Shown here in pieces: positions 37,867 to 50,026 of a stretch of DNA of 64,000 nucleotides (position 1 is the first letter of the stretch; each line of letters starts with the position of its first letter). The notes under the pieces are model-generated. The model did not search any database, had not been told where the DNA came from, and saw only the letters and a list, made by a program, of their open reading frames with translations. A program made the translations under genes and the position numbers. The stretch lies in the NCBI GenBank assembly GCA_907164885.2, contig OU015491.1:115555288-115619287 (forward strand), given 5' to 3'. Source of the DNA: Dolomedes plantarius (taxonomy: Eukaryota; Arthropoda; Arachnida; Araneae; Dolomedidae).

Positions 37867-38756
37867 CAGAATAAATAAAAAAATTTAGTGCAAGTTTATA
37901 ATTTTCAGGAAATATCCATTGCGAAACATTCAGGAAATATCCATTGCGAATATTACGTTTATGATTAATTGAGAGAATGTTTCAAAAAGCATCACTTCAA
38001 ATAATCTGTGATATTTCTGTTTTCTGCAAAGTTTTTAACAAAATATTAACTTCTTACGAAAATTTAGCTTATATTTTACTTTTTACAGCATTTTTATATG
38101 ATGCAATAAATTTCGGAATACAGGGTAAGATTATACGCTTTTATTTATCTACTGTATGAAGACAAAGAACAGATATTCTGATGGATTTTTCTACTTTCAT
38201 CAAAAAATATTTAAGCGTGTAGAACCATCTCAAAATAGAGATTTGAAATTATGTTTGACAACTATTACCTGCTTCAAAATAAAAGCACGTTTACAAGAAA
38301 ATGTATACCTTGAAAAATGTACATTTTATATTCAAAGCACATGCCACTTTTTGTTTAAAACCTATTATTTTTAGTTCTTTTCATGTTAAAAGACAGGTGT
38401 CAACGAGTTCTGTACATCGAGGAATTAATATATGTTAGCATTATATGACAGTATTCTTTTAGGAGGAAAATTTTTAAAGAAGATTAAAATATATTCCTTT
38501 CACCAACATTATTGTAAACTATATATGAAAAAATAATTACGAAATGGGATATAAATCTAATAAACTTAATTATACAAGCTTTAATTCTAAATACAAGAAT
38601 GTATGCAGTCAGAAATCGACAGTTTAGCATCGGTTTAACTTTTTGTGAGTAGAAAAAATTACAGTTGCTTGGGTCAAGCGAGTAGCTTATAACGAAGAAA
38701 TATCAAGGTTTTAGAAATTAAAGCTGCTATATCCACGGTAGCATGATTGAACATGG
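37861..38756. other. No gene seen; small tandem duplication
   Basis: AT-rich DNA. At 37904-37949 a 25-mer containing CAGGAAATATCCATTGCGAA occurs nearly twice in tandem. No coding sequence recognised. Confidence 0.55.
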
Positions 38757-38835
38757 CCAGAGGTAGTCCACTGATAGGGTGTTGGCTTTCGGTACAAAGG
38801 GTGCTCGAATCACAACCGGACAAGCGTAATTAAAT
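38757..38835 (+). repeat. Degenerate head of SINE family 1
   Basis: The segment GGCTTTCGGTACAAAGGGTGCTCG aligns in order with the head of the SINEs at 11934 and 15591 (GGTTTTCGGTGCTGAGGGTGCTCG-like), including a mutated B box (GAATCACAACC). The downstream SINE body is absent. Confidence 0.55.
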
Positions 38836-38845
38836 ATCTTCGTGT

Positions 38846-39075
38846 CTAGCCGGATATGACCTCATTAAATACGTAGACTGGAACGTCTACGACTGGAACT
38901 TCTTTGAGGACAGCGGGTGGGGAAGACGTCACCCCTGGGGATGCTCGGTCAAAATTGAGGTGGAACCGGCTAATTCGGACTCCGACCCTTGCGGGGCCAT
39001 TGTAAACCGGAGCCCCACCCCCTGTGCCAGCAAGCCTATATGAACCTGGTCTGGAATACATTCCGACCAGGTAAC
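38846..39075. other. GC-rich block with hairpin, origin unknown
   Basis: A GC-rich island with CCCCACCCCCTGTG-type and GGGTGGGGAAGACG sequence. It ends in a strong hairpin, CCTGGTCTGGAAT / ATTCCGACCAGG (39047-39073), and has a smaller one near 38874-38896 (ACGTAGACTGGAACGTCTACG). A 136-residue minus-strand frame crosses it without a recognisable domain. Likely part of an unidentified repeat. Confidence 0.45.
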
Positions 39076-40659
39076 AGCAACATAATTTAACATATTGTCC
39101 AAGAAATTTAAACCAGACCATCCATTTATCCACTTTGGTGCATTCTTGGACACGTGTTTTTGCTGGGTTGCTTGGTAGTATGTTTAGTGGCAATTTCCTT
39201 CTCTTGAGTTCTGTTATGACAAGTTCTGAACGCTTGTTACAATCGATTTTTTTCAAATTGTAAAACTGGAATTTTTCTAAAATGATTATTGTTTTAGAGT
39301 CTTAAAAAAGACATTTCTACAGTAAATGCTTCTAACCTTATTTCCTTAAAAACGCAAGAGTCCTCAACTAGAGTGAATTTTTTAAAATAGGGATGGTCAT
39401 CAGCTTTCCCTGATGGATGCATTTTCCCTAAGGAAAGTTACTCAGGGTATGCTACAATGTTCAGTTTCTGTTGATTATTGTTCAGCAATTATTAGGTAAT
39501 AAATGCATCTTTGAAACTTTCCTTTCTAATCGTATCCCATTATTCATGGGGATTTTACGTAGGAGTTCATAATACTGACTGGTATTCATTTCTAATTAAA
39601 AATCTGTCATTCCTTGCAGCCTACTTACACTTAGCGTTACTTGTACTTAGCGCTATTCGATATTTACCCATAGCCATTTCCAACGAAGCACCATAGTAAA
39701 AAAATAAATATTCATTAAACATATAAGGACTAACTGCTAGCACTATAAATTGACCCGCCTTTCCTTCTCACGATGAAATTACCTATGCCTGATACAGGAA
39801 AAAATTATCGGTGATCTCTTATTCTTTCCACCATTCTTACTAGTACATTTTGTACATTTTAGTATCATCCCGAATGTGATGTAGGATCTGAAGCAAATCC
39901 ATTGCGACGTCACCTTTGGATATATAGAGAACTTGTATGATTGGAGGATTGCGTTAAAGATTGATGGCGACTTTAAAAAGACCAGAACCTCCAGAAACAC
40001 AGAATAAAACTGCGCTGCAGAAACAGTGTTTAAAAATGTCTTAAATAAAGTTGCTCAAGTAATACAAGATATTAAAAATGCTTCTGGCTGACAATTTATA
40101 ATACAAGGAGATATTTTATGTTATTCAATAATCGTATTTAACAAAATCACTTTATGTATTGGTAATCACTATGGCCAAGAACGCGATTTGAAACTACTTC
40201 CTTTGGACTTCGGCTATACCATTCTGGTGAAGATTGAAAATCATTACCATGTAAGTTCTTTTCCTTACATTCTGAATATCTTACCTTGCGGTCAACGCAC
40301 GAGATATTGGTGATAAAAACCAACAGCACAATATCTTGACCAAACGTACTTATTTTACTACATTTTTACCGATTTTCAGGTGTATTCCAGTTCTATACTT
40401 TCAAACGGTTTATCAGATACCCGATATGTTTATTCCATTAGAGCTTGTTGTTTCCTTCATTCGTATAATCAGTGCCTTTGGAATCATATGGAACTCCAGT
40501 TAAAAGGGAAAAAGTACAGAGTTATTTTCCACTCTCTGCCCACGTCCTTAGACACTTTATGGAAATAACAATGACAATCTGTAAGGCTAAGTCAGTTAAG
40601 GCTCAGAAGAAACGAAACCATTAAATCGCTGAAAAATTGGAATCACAATTTATCATGTA
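39076..40659. other. No gene seen
   Basis: AT-rich DNA with short frames only. Confidence 0.6.
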
Positions 40660-40732
40660 CTAGCTGAAAACCCGCACTTCGCTACGGAGTACATTAAAAT
40701 TAAATACAACGGGCAATGTATGCAATTAATTG

Positions 40733-40789
<57 letters not shown>

Positions 40790-41497
40790 TATGTATAATA
40801 AATACGACGATCAATGTATACAATTGATGTAAATATACATATATATATATATATATATATAATCATAAGGGATATTTTTATAGACAAAATAATGTAGAAA
40901 AAAATATTCAAATTAAATCTAATAGGACATACTAAAGAATATAGTACAGTTAATGTAGTACAGTTTGAGTAACATATCTTTTACTGTATTTTAAAATTTT
41001 TTTGGATAATGTCCAATCGTCTGCCGCATTAGCAAGAGAAAAATATTTTTTTTTTGTCTATTTCATTGTTATGTACGTGACGATAAATTTATTTAAAGTA
41101 CCAGAAAAAGAAATCACGTGATCAGCATTCAATAAATTAAATTCCAAAATTTAATCTTTTAAAATTCACCAAAAATCAGAAAATGGAGGTAAAGATTCGA
41201 AAAAGATTTCATTTGAAAGGAATTTTTATGATCTTTCTTGTGATATAAATTTCATAACCCTCAAATTATTATTTTAAATGCAAACTTTAAAAAAGTTAAT
41301 AAAACAGCTTAAACAATTTATTTAAAAAAATCTAAGAAGAATTTTTCAAAAATCTTTTTAGTGCACCCCTACACTATAAGAAAAATCGCCATTCAAAATT
41401 TCAGCCCTTTAGGTCCAGCAGTTTGGTTTGTTTCGTTGTATGTCAGTCAGTCAGTCAGTCAGTCAGTCAGTTACGGAACTGTTTTATATATATAGAT
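40660..41497 (+). repeat. CTAGCTGAAAACC interspersed repeat, copy C
   Basis: Third and best-preserved copy: head CTAGCTGAAAACCCGCACTT followed by CGCTACGGAGTAC, tail with six or so TCAG units, TTACGGAACTG, then TTTTATATATATAGATTA. Internal TA tracts at 40735-40788 and 40838-40861. The (TCAG)n stretch and TATATATAGAT terminus resemble 3' ends seen on RTE-like non-LTR elements and their SINE partners; this is inference. Confidence 0.88.
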
Positions 41498-42985
41498 TAT
41501 CCTTAAAATCCGGGTATATAAACATTACGTTAAAGTAAAAAAACAGCCATGAATATAATTTTTACAGTGTTATTCCCAACAATTAATCACCACAGGTGCC
41601 GCTATCTATAATCGGCAATCAAACCTTGTATTCCTGGACTTCAAAGTGATTACTAGATCACCCCAGTCGTGTGAGGAGATTTTAAATTATGAATTCCATT
41701 CCTTAGACCTTAATATATTACATATTTTAAAATAGATTTTTTTATTAATAAAGAAAATTAAATGTATAACCACTTCTTGTTACCAAAAATTAGATCACGT
41801 TATAAGACAATTAATTTTATATGCTTGCTTATAAAAATTTTAAATAATAAAATATAGAAGAAAAATAGATAAGCATTATAAGATAAAATTTTAAAAGAAT
41901 TCATACAGAAGAGCGTATGGTAAAAGAAATGACAAGATAGAAAATAATCCTTTAACATAAGCATAACCCCAGCATTAATTACTACATAATGACTTTATTT
42001 CAGACAGGTGTCTTACGTGAAACAAATACTGTTCTTCTAATTCATTTACAAAACGATATGGCTACATTTTTTCCATATCCCCATTTTCAGTGAAATAGAA
42101 AATGTAATGTATGACTGCGGTATGTATAATATCTGTATTTCCTTATAGAAATATAATTCGATCGTATCGATTTTTATTTATTTTAAATAACGCTTACTTC
42201 TGCTAAGTACAAAATTTCACTGCTTTTATGATTATTATAAGAAGAAAAATTATCTAAGGGTAATAGTAAAGTACACATTCGCTTTACAACATTTAAAAGA
42301 ATATAAATATTCTTTTTACTAAGTTATTCGACGATTTCCAGGATTTTTTATGAATCTCTTATAAATACTGTATGAATAACAAAAACAAGCAGAAAATCCA
42401 TTACCACCGCTCTTGGGAGTATAGCTAAAAGCGGCGTAACAAAATATCAAACTTATAAATATTCAAGCGTCCTTAGCAAAAATAAATCCCATGATGAAAA
42501 CTAGTTTTATATAAGTAATTTTATTCCCTACTTCCAATTTTTCAATAGCTACTTCGCATCACATGGTGCGAAATATTTAAGCTAAATTTCCCTTTCTTCC
42601 TCAATCCATTGGTTAGTCACTTCTACTCAAATCTAACCATTACTATGCACGGACAAAAACTTGCCTCTTGACATACTTCTTGATGTCAAGAGGATAAGTG
42701 GTTTGCTCGTTACGCACCTTATAAATTAGCATGGTGGTGACTAGTCTACGTTTTACATATTCGCTTGTGAGCCGTACATTGTATTTTTTATTCTCTAGAT
42801 ATAAAAATTTGCCCATAAGAAAGTTTCAAAAATAAACTAAAATAACACTTCTTAGAATCAAAAACAAAAATCTAATACTATACAAACTATGTTTTTAAAT
42901 ATTTCTTCGGGTACTGAATTGTAAACTTTCCATTAAAGTATAATTGATATTTTTTGTGCAGTTATGAATAATATGCTAATTATAA

Positions 42986-42989
<4 letters not shown>
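41498..42989. other. No gene seen
   Basis: AT-rich DNA. A small perfect inverted motif occurs at about 42665-42692 (CTCTTGACAT / ATGTCAAGAG). Confidence 0.6.
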
Positions 42990-43038
<49 letters not shown>

Positions 43039-43055
43039 GTGTATATATATATATG
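42990..43055. repeat. (CT)n microsatellite with TG/TA tail
   Basis: About 40 bases of CT then short GTGTATA and TA units. Confidence 0.96.
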
Positions 43056-43546
43056 ACATGTTTATTGATATTCTATATATTAGTAGCTATTAGTATTATA
43101 TATATTAATAAAATATATGCAACAAATGTTTAGAGCCTCGATATATATGCCTAACATCTTACCAGACACCGTAATATTATTTAAATCCCATGTCTGGCAT
43201 TTGTTGAAGCATTATTCTTAACAAGCCTTTCATTCGTATTCGTCTCTTTAAAGAATCCTAATTTCTAATAAATGATACAAATAATAGCTTTAAGTTGCAG
43301 CCCTAATGATAAAACTTCTCAGTTTTCGGAAAATCTATTGCAGAAACTATTTAGTTATTCCTCGTTTAACCTCATTTAAGAACCATAAACTTTCCTTATT
43401 ACTTTCCACTATAACGCATTAGAACCATATTAGCTTTCGTATTGAATGTCCTATTTACTATTTATTTTTTCTACGCCAAGAATTTTTTTCAAGATTTACT
43501 CTAGTTTTTTTTCTTTATAACATTAATAAATTTTCCAATAAAGAAC
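43056..43546. other. No gene seen
   Basis: AT-rich DNA up to the LTR element; its last bases AGAAC form the target duplication. Confidence 0.6.
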
Positions 43547-43769
43547 TGTTATATGCTTAGATGCATTGATGTAGATGATAATGCATAAAAAAGGCTAGAT
43601 GAAATTAGATAAAATATTTTAATTGGAGATCAGCATGATACGTAGTTGCTAGATGACAACAACGTTTTACTATTTAATACAATTCAGATAGAAGAACGCT
43701 TACACTTATGATTACTTTGATTACGATTAAATATAAACATGTTAAGATCAGAATACATGGTACATGACA
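43547..43769 (-). repeat. 3' LTR of element B
   Basis: 223 bp, begins TGTTATATGCTTAGATGC and ends GGTACATGACA on the plus strand. Lies downstream of integrase on the coding strand. Confidence 0.93.
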
Positions 43770-43889
43770 TTTCCTTTAAAAAAAAACAAGAAATAAGAAC
43801 ATATATTGGAATATACTGAAAAAAATTAAATAATACAAGACAAAATTAAAATTAATATTAAAATGAAAACTAAATGTTCTTAGATTATC

Positions 43890-46800
43890 TTATTGTTCAT
43901 AGTCCTTTAAACGTAATGGCGGTTTAATAACTCTACCTGTGTGAGTTGCTACAGTAGAAGTACGAGTTTTTGGGACAGTGTTAGCAATAGGCGAGTTACT
44001 CTGAGATAATGGAACAGTAGTTTGTTCGTTGCTAGAGGCTATAAATAAATCATCAGCAGTCGTTTTCGGATTAACAAGCTGTATAGTTGTTTGAGATTTG
44101 AACACTTTAACATGAACATGATTCCTGAGATTCTCTGCTGTTATGATATAGGATCTAGGCTGAGGTCCAACTCTAGATATTTTCCCCTTACATCACTTAT
44201 TATTAAGGTGAAACAACACTTCTTGGTTTTCTTTCAATGGCTCCAGTGGATGAGAATGAAGATCATATTTATGATGTAGTTGCTATCTGAAATTCAGACG
44301 TTCACGTACACAGCACTGCAATCATTTTGGGGTACGATCTGTGATGGAAGACTGGGAATCAAAGTACGAATACGACGACCCATTAGAATTTCTCTGGCTA
44401 AGGTAACCCATCAATAGGAGTATTTCTATACTCCAACAATTCAAGGTGGATATCATTCTTGTCTTGTGCAGCTTTGGTGAGGCTTGAATTGACATTCTGA
44501 ATGCATCTCTCTACCTGCCCATTAGAGCGAGGGTATCCAGGACTAGATGGGTTGAAAAATATGTCCCAACTCGAGCAGAATTCACAAAATTCTTTCGACT
44601 CAAATGGTGGTCCATTATCAGCTACAATTTCTTTCGGAATTCCAAAACGAGCAAAACAGGTTTTTAAAGCATTGAAGATTGTAGCAGCTGTTGTATGGTG
44701 TAGGTGCTTGAGCTCGATAAATTTGGAAAAATAATCCACAATTAAGAGATATGTCACTGAAGAGAGATGAAAAAAATCTATAGCAACCTTTTGTCATGGT
44801 CGCTCTACTAGTTTCCTGTCTAAAAGTGGTTCTTTGCAATTTAACTTTTGAGTTTGTTGAAAAATAGCACAATGTGATAACATATTTTCAACTTCAGTGT
44901 TCATACCTGGCCAATAGAGAGATTGGCGGGCAAGATTTTTACAAGACACTATACCTCTATGACCAAAATGAAGACGCTGTAATACATCTTTTCGACAAGA
45001 TTTAGGAATTACTAGTCATTGCCCAGGACAGATGAGACCATTTTTTTATGCAGTTCAGACTTAAAGTGCCAATAAGGTTGCGCATGTAGAGTCACGGTAT
45101 GTTTGCTTTGAGGCCATCCATTCTCATTGTGATTCTTTACACTTTGATGTTCCATGTCATTTTCAGTTTCATACATAATTTCTTCGTGTTTGGATTTTGA
45201 AGCTTGTACCTGTAAGAAAAACCATTAGTGGGGCATTATCAATGTCAGATATTGAGGCAGGATATTCTGGACAAGGCATCTGCGACAGCTAGTTGTTTTA
45301 TTGGAACATGAGTCAATTTAAAACTGTATCTTTGTAGATGTAGCAAAAGTCTTTGTAATCTAGGTGATATGTTGTCAAATAGCTTGTTGACCAGACCTAG
45401 CAATGGCTTGTGGTCTGTTTCTATTTTAATATGTTGACCAAACACATAATAATGAAAATGTTCATAAGCATTAACAATAGAAGAGAGTTCCTTTTCAATT
45501 TGAGAATATCTTGACTGAGCTTCAGAAAGAGTAGCAGAAGTATAAGCAACAGGTTGGTGGTTCTGAAGAAGTACTCCACCAATGCCGAAGGAACTTGCAT
45601 CAACAGAAAGAACTATCGATTTGTTTTGGTCGAAAAATTGAGGAACAGAGACTGACTGTAGCAAGTCTTTAACAAAAGCTGCATGATGATGAGAATCCCA
45701 TAGCCAATTTGTATCTTTTTTAAGGATATTTCGTAGAATTGAAGTTTCTTGTGAGAATTTAGGGACAAATTTCATTAGATATGTTGCCATGCCCAAAAAT
45801 CTCATGAGTTCTTGTTTATTTGTTGACACAGGAAAATCGGCAATAGCTGATATTTTTTGTGATCAGGTGAAAGACATTCTGATGAAATTATGTGACCTAA
45901 GTACTGTAACTTGGAAACACCATGTTTGGTCTCGTCTTTATTAAGCTTTTGACCATTCTTTCTAGAAGTCTCAAGTACTTTCCTTAACTTTTTACAATGA
46001 TCATCCAAGTCTTTACTGTATAGCAAAATATCATCAAAATAGGAAGCAATATCTGGACAATCTTCAAATATGTTATCCATTGCCAAGAGAAAAAAAAAAT
46101 TAGAACCCTTGAGCTTTGACAACAGTTGGTCTTGTGAGGGAATTTGGTAATGTTGTCTTTAGATATACTTGTTAAGGGGACGAGGATCTAAACAGATTCT
46201 TAATGAGCCATCTTTCTTAGGAACTACAACAATTGGATTAACCCAATCGGTGGGTTTTTTAACTTTCTCTATTATGCCATCCTGTTCCATTCTTAAAAGT
46301 CCATCTTTAAGTGCATTTTCTAATGCTAATGGTATTTTACGAGCAACAGCTATGACAGGTGTTGCATTTTTATGCAAAAAATTTATGTTTACCAGGTAAA
46401 CGTCCTACACCTTCAAAAACATCTTTATATTCTTCAATAATTTGCAATAATTTAGATGGATTAGAAATTACATTGTCAGATGAGTTAGGATAAGCACTAG
46501 TAGATAATTGGGGAATAACACTTGGTGAAGAATTTATACGGGAATATGAATTTGAATTCATGGAATTAACATTACACTTTCCACTTACTTGCAGAGAGGA
46601 ATTCATTCTTTGAATGAGATTTAGAGCTGTACACGCAGCTGCACTTAAAACTGGTTGCACATTGAGATTCACGATTATAAATTTAAGAGTATAAGAAAGA
46701 TCATTAACATCACAGTTGAGCATGCTTTCACCTACGACTGGCAAAGCATCACCAGAGTAAGTACACACTCTAATAGATGCTGAAGTAAGTGATGGGCAAT

Positions 46801-46984
46801 TACATAAACTTTTAAATGTAGACAATGGGAGCACCTTGACTTGGGCTCCAGTGTCTAATTTGAAGATGATGGGATGATTATTAGTTAAAATCTGCTGAAG
46901 CCAATCACAATCTGTAGATGTTGTGATACAACCAATATAGGCGATGTCTGGATCTTGGTCACAATTAATTGTTGAAACTAGGTG
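43890..46984 (-). pseudogene. Gypsy Pol pseudogene, element B
   Basis: Polyprotein of protease, reverse transcriptase, RNase H and integrase. Protease: FKLDTGAQVKVLP at about 46829-46864. RT: VNPIVVVPKKDGSLRICLDPRPLNKYI (motif region, about 46160-46255), an in-frame stop, then KLKGSNFF joined directly to AMDNIFED; about 45 residues carrying the first catalytic Asp are deleted. YFDDILLYS follows at about 46020-46043. RNase H: SVDASSFGIGG at about 45580-45612 and ETDHKPL. Integrase: IVDYFSKF, VADNGPPF and NGQVER give a DD35E triad (44508-44745). The C-terminus has RVIKPPLRLKDYE (43890-44105). Frameshifts separate the blocks, one in a T-run near 46378. Not functional. Confidence 0.93.
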
Positions 46985-47808
46985 GTTTGCTGGATGTTTC
47001 TTAGGTTGTCTGCAAACACTAACGAAATTTTTGAGGATTTGGCAATTATGGCACGATTTCCAATAAGCTGGACAGTTTCTGGGGGCATGATGCGATCCGC
47101 ATCTGGAACATGGGCGTTGTTTACGTTGGGAAGCTGAGTTTTTGCTGTGGCTATATTTTGCAATAGCATTTTGATGCTTGGCTGTATTATTGAGCGGTTG
47201 ATTTTGAAACTTTTTTATCTTCTGGCGGCTGATTGCACCAACTTGGGAGGATGATGAGGACTGTGACATTGCGAGAGAATTATTTTAGAAAGTTCAGCTG
47301 ATTTGCACAGTTTTAATGCCTTTTTTAAGGACAGTTCAGGATCTCTCAAGAGGCGTTCGCGTAAAATGTTATCGCGTAGCCCTTGGATTATCCGATCTTT
47401 CACGTCCCGATCATAGGCAGCTCCAAATTCACACTGGTCGACCTGCAACTTAATTTCAGTGATGAATGAATCAAAATTCTATCCAGGTTTTTGAATCATG
47501 TTATTAAACATAAAAGTTGCGAGAGTCACATTTCTATACGGCTTGTAGTGTTCATCAAATTTATCTAGGACTTATTTTATAGTTCTCTTCTGGCCGGCTG
47601 CAAGATTTGGAAAGTCAAACGTTAGGTAATCCTTATAAGAGGATTTCCCAATGACGCTAAGCAACAACGCAATTCTTGTATCGTCGTCTTCTTTATTATA
47701 TTTTGCAGATGTTTCAAACAGTTCGTATTGTTGTCACCAATCAGTCCATGACTCTACTGGGTTGTCGCCAGGAACAAACGGTTCCATCCGTAAAAACTGA
47801 TGAGCCAT
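46985..47808 (-). pseudogene. Gypsy Gag pseudogene, element B
   Basis: From an ATG at 47808 one frame reads MAHQFLRMEPFVPGDNP and continues to about 47270, interrupted by three stop codons, two of them where TGG is expected. It resembles the capsid part of gypsy Gag (a DKFDEHYKP-like segment, then RIIQGLRDNILRERLL). After a frameshift near 47269 the nucleocapsid part follows with a CCHC-like knuckle CSRCGSHHAPRNC (47075-47113) and a second, degenerate Cys motif CHNC. Structural protein that would package the element RNA; inactive here. Confidence 0.85.
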
Positions 47809-47901
47809 GCTGTCTCCGTATATGTTATCACAATGCAGAAAAATAACGAGAAAAAACTAATAGTTGCGTTAAATATGAATATAACTTTTACTCTGACACC
47901 A

Positions 47902-48124
47902 TGTTATATACTTAGATGCATTGGTGTAGATGATAATGCATAAAAAAGGCTAGATTAAATTAGATAAAATATTTTAATCGGAGATCAGCATGATACGTAG
48001 TTTCTAGATGACAACAACGTTTAACTACTTAATACAATTCAGTTAGAAGAATGGTTACAGTTAAGATAACTTTGATTACGATTATATATAAACATGTTAA
48101 GATTAGAATACATGGTACATAGCA
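47902..48124 (-). repeat. 5' LTR of element B
   Basis: 223 bp, begins TGTTATATACTTAGATGC and ends GGTACATAGCA on the plus strand; adjoins the primer-binding site at about 47890-47901. Confidence 0.93.
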
Positions 48125-48129
48125 AGAAC

Positions 48130-48358
48130 CAAGAAAGGAAAGAGTATTCTTTCAGGGTTTTTTTTCCATTCTATGTGTAGGTATATATTAAAAGCGTGCA
48201 GGATGTCAATAATTTAAACAATTCAACACGAACTAAAACTTATAACGAGGGCATAGACTGCCGAAAAAATTAACTGAAAACCTACCCTAGCGTTGAAAAT
48301 TTTAACTTGTCAATAAAAGATTGAGCAGTTGCAACAAATTCTGATATTGAAAACGGAC
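48130..48358. other. No gene seen
   Basis: Short AT-rich stretch between gypsy element B and the inverted RT element. Confidence 0.55.
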
Positions 48359-48359
48359 A

Positions 48360-49304
48360 AATATAACTAAAATTAAATAATTCAACAGAGTAAGATAATA
48401 ATTATCAGGAAGAATGTAGACAAAAATAAACAGAAATCACGCACTTAGGACTCAAGGCACCATAAGGCAAGATTGGAAATTGGTAAACGTAATAACCTCA
48501 AAGTTAAAATCTAACTTTGAGGTTATTACGTTTACCACTTTCTATACAAACTTATAAATTTTTTTATAATATCTATCACTCACAACTAAACAGAATACAA
48601 ATCATTTGTAATAACACTGACGATCTTTTGGCAGCGTGTAGAAATTTCGAGGAAAACCTACATAAGAACAATTTCCCTAATAATTTCGGCAATTTTAAAG
48701 TTTTATAAAAAAGGGCATTTAGACTCGGGTATATTTTAAGGACTTTTAAGATAGAGTTTTCTGGTTTCACACTTTCTTTAAACTTTTGTGGCTTAAAAAC
48801 TTCAATGGGGTGTGGCGCTGTGGTTTTGCTACAGTGACGTAACTCCTAGGGTATAAATTTGCTGCTGTTTCACTATAACCGCTACTCACTGAATAAGGAT
48901 AAGTGCGCCTTTTTGCATTTCTGTCTTTTTGTATTTCTGTCTTTTAATTTGTTTTCTTTAAGATTGTATGAGTACTTGCATTTATGGTGCGTTGAGTCCT
49001 CAGTGCAATATGTCCGTGTACTTTCATTTGATTTGACTTTCTGTTTCAATGGCGATCTCGGGGCCTTGGGATGTCTTTTGGTCAGACCTGCATCCTATTC
49101 AGAAAGTTTCTCCTTGAGCAAACTGATTTGGTTAGACCTCCCGATGACGAGACTAGCCGGTTCCCTTTATATGGTTTAGTTCCGTTACTGCTACAAAATT
49201 TTGCATTATGGTGCGTTGAGACCGAGGTGTTTGATTTCTGTTTATTTTTGTCTACATTATTCCTGCTAATAATTATCTTGCTCTGTTAAATTGTTTAATT
49301 TTAG

Positions 49305-49305
<1 letters not shown>
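48360..49305 (+). mobile_element. RT element copy 1, truncated and head-to-head inverted
   Basis: The right part (48512-49305) is the 3' half of the retroelement also present at about 51.9-53.3 kb: RT C-terminus, then a 3' UTR with CAATGGGGTGTGG, CGGGGCCTTGGGATGTCTTT and a terminal TTTAGTTATATATA. The left part (48360-48480) is the last 120 bases of that same 3' UTR in inverted orientation (AACTAAAATTAAATAATTCA, GTAGACAAAAATAAACAGAA). The two meet in a perfect 26-bp inverted repeat, 48481-48506 and 48512-48537, separated by five bases. Partial inverted copies are a known habit of Penelope-like elements. A TA array follows at 49306. Confidence 0.85.
48512..48710 (+). pseudogene. RT C-terminal fragment
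   Basis: Encodes YKFFYNIYHSQLNRIQIICN, then EENLHKNNFPNNFGNFKVL, followed by a stop. It aligns throughout with the end of the RT at 52267-52773 (FYSQLYRIKNICNN, KNNFPKNFGNL). The thumb/C-terminal region is all that remains; no catalytic motif. The stop and the 3' UTR after it match the other copy. Confidence 0.85.

Positions 49306-49345
<40 letters not shown>
49306..49345. repeat. (TA)n microsatellite
   Basis: TA array directly at the 3' terminus of the RT element copy 1. Confidence 0.95.
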
Positions 49346-49350
<5 letters not shown>

Positions 49351-49965
49351 CAATATCATTCCACTTTCATTAATTAAACGCCTATTCGAAATTTTCTGTT
49401 TTATCTCAATAAAGTATAGCCCCTTAATATGAATTATGATCTAAAGATAATCAAACTAACCGACTAGATTATCCCCTAATACACGTGTAAAGATTACGGT
49501 TGTTTACAAAAACAAAATGATACAACCATCTCGAATGTTCCAGCAGATCACATCATCTGACCTGTGAGGTCAGATGATCAAAGCTAACCAATTAAAAGTT
49601 TAAGCACACCGGCACTTTCTACGCTGGCAGCGTCTGTTTCGCGGCTTTTCTGTGTCTGCCGCTGATCAGTAAATATGTCCATTTAGCGCGCTACGTCCCA
49701 TTGTTCGTGTCTTGTGCTGATCCGGTAGGTTCCGGAATAAATTACGGTGAAAATGTGATATTGTACGAAGAAATACCTATGTGTAGTCCAAGTTGAGAGG
49801 TGTAAGATGTCCAGCGGACGTTCCAGGAATAAAACATTTTTATAATTGAATGAACGCCTTGTCACTCAGGTCCGTCTCGGTGTCTTGACTGTCTTCACGA
49901 CGGCTCTACGACTGTCAGCAATTCACGATATGCCGTTACTTGATGACCACCCTTTACTCCGTATC

Positions 49966-49968
<3 letters not shown>
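49346..49968. other. Unassigned GC-richer block, possible LTR remnant
   Basis: Contains a hairpin CATCTGACC / GGTCAGATG (49555-49578) and, after it, GC-richer sequence with two AATAAA motifs (49736 and 49829 region). It starts TGTGAGGTCAGATGA in a way that would suit an LTR, but no second copy or terminal CA was found. Confidence 0.3.

Positions 49969-50020
<52 letters not shown>
49969..50020. repeat. (TA)n microsatellite
   Basis: TA array that ends exactly where the 68-bp direct repeat begins. Confidence 0.95.

Positions 50021-50026
<6 letters not shown>

Larger units (their letters stand above)
43547..48124 (-). mobile_element. Ty3/gypsy LTR retrotransposon B (old, defective)
   Basis: A 4578-bp element with two 223-bp LTRs (43547-43769 and 47902-48124), each TGTTATAT...CA in plus orientation. 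AGAAC is duplicated on both sides (43542-43546 and 48125-48129). The coding strand is minus. Next to the right LTR the minus strand reads TGGTGTCAGAGT, a primer-binding site whose first ten bases fit a tRNA-Leu 3' end; AAAGGAAA before the left LTR is the polypurine tract. I count about 17 differences between the LTRs (about 92% identity), so the insertion is clearly older than element A at 53322. Gene order is Gag, protease, RT, RNase H, integrase. Confidence 0.96.

Noticed and set aside
38846..39256. 136-residue minus-strand frame in the GC-rich block
   Set aside because: Low complexity, hairpin inside, no domain; GC-rich DNA gives long frames by chance.
42990..43030. Direct repeats suggesting a CRISPR-like array
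   Set aside because: They are simple CT dinucleotides with no spacers; the genome is eukaryotic.
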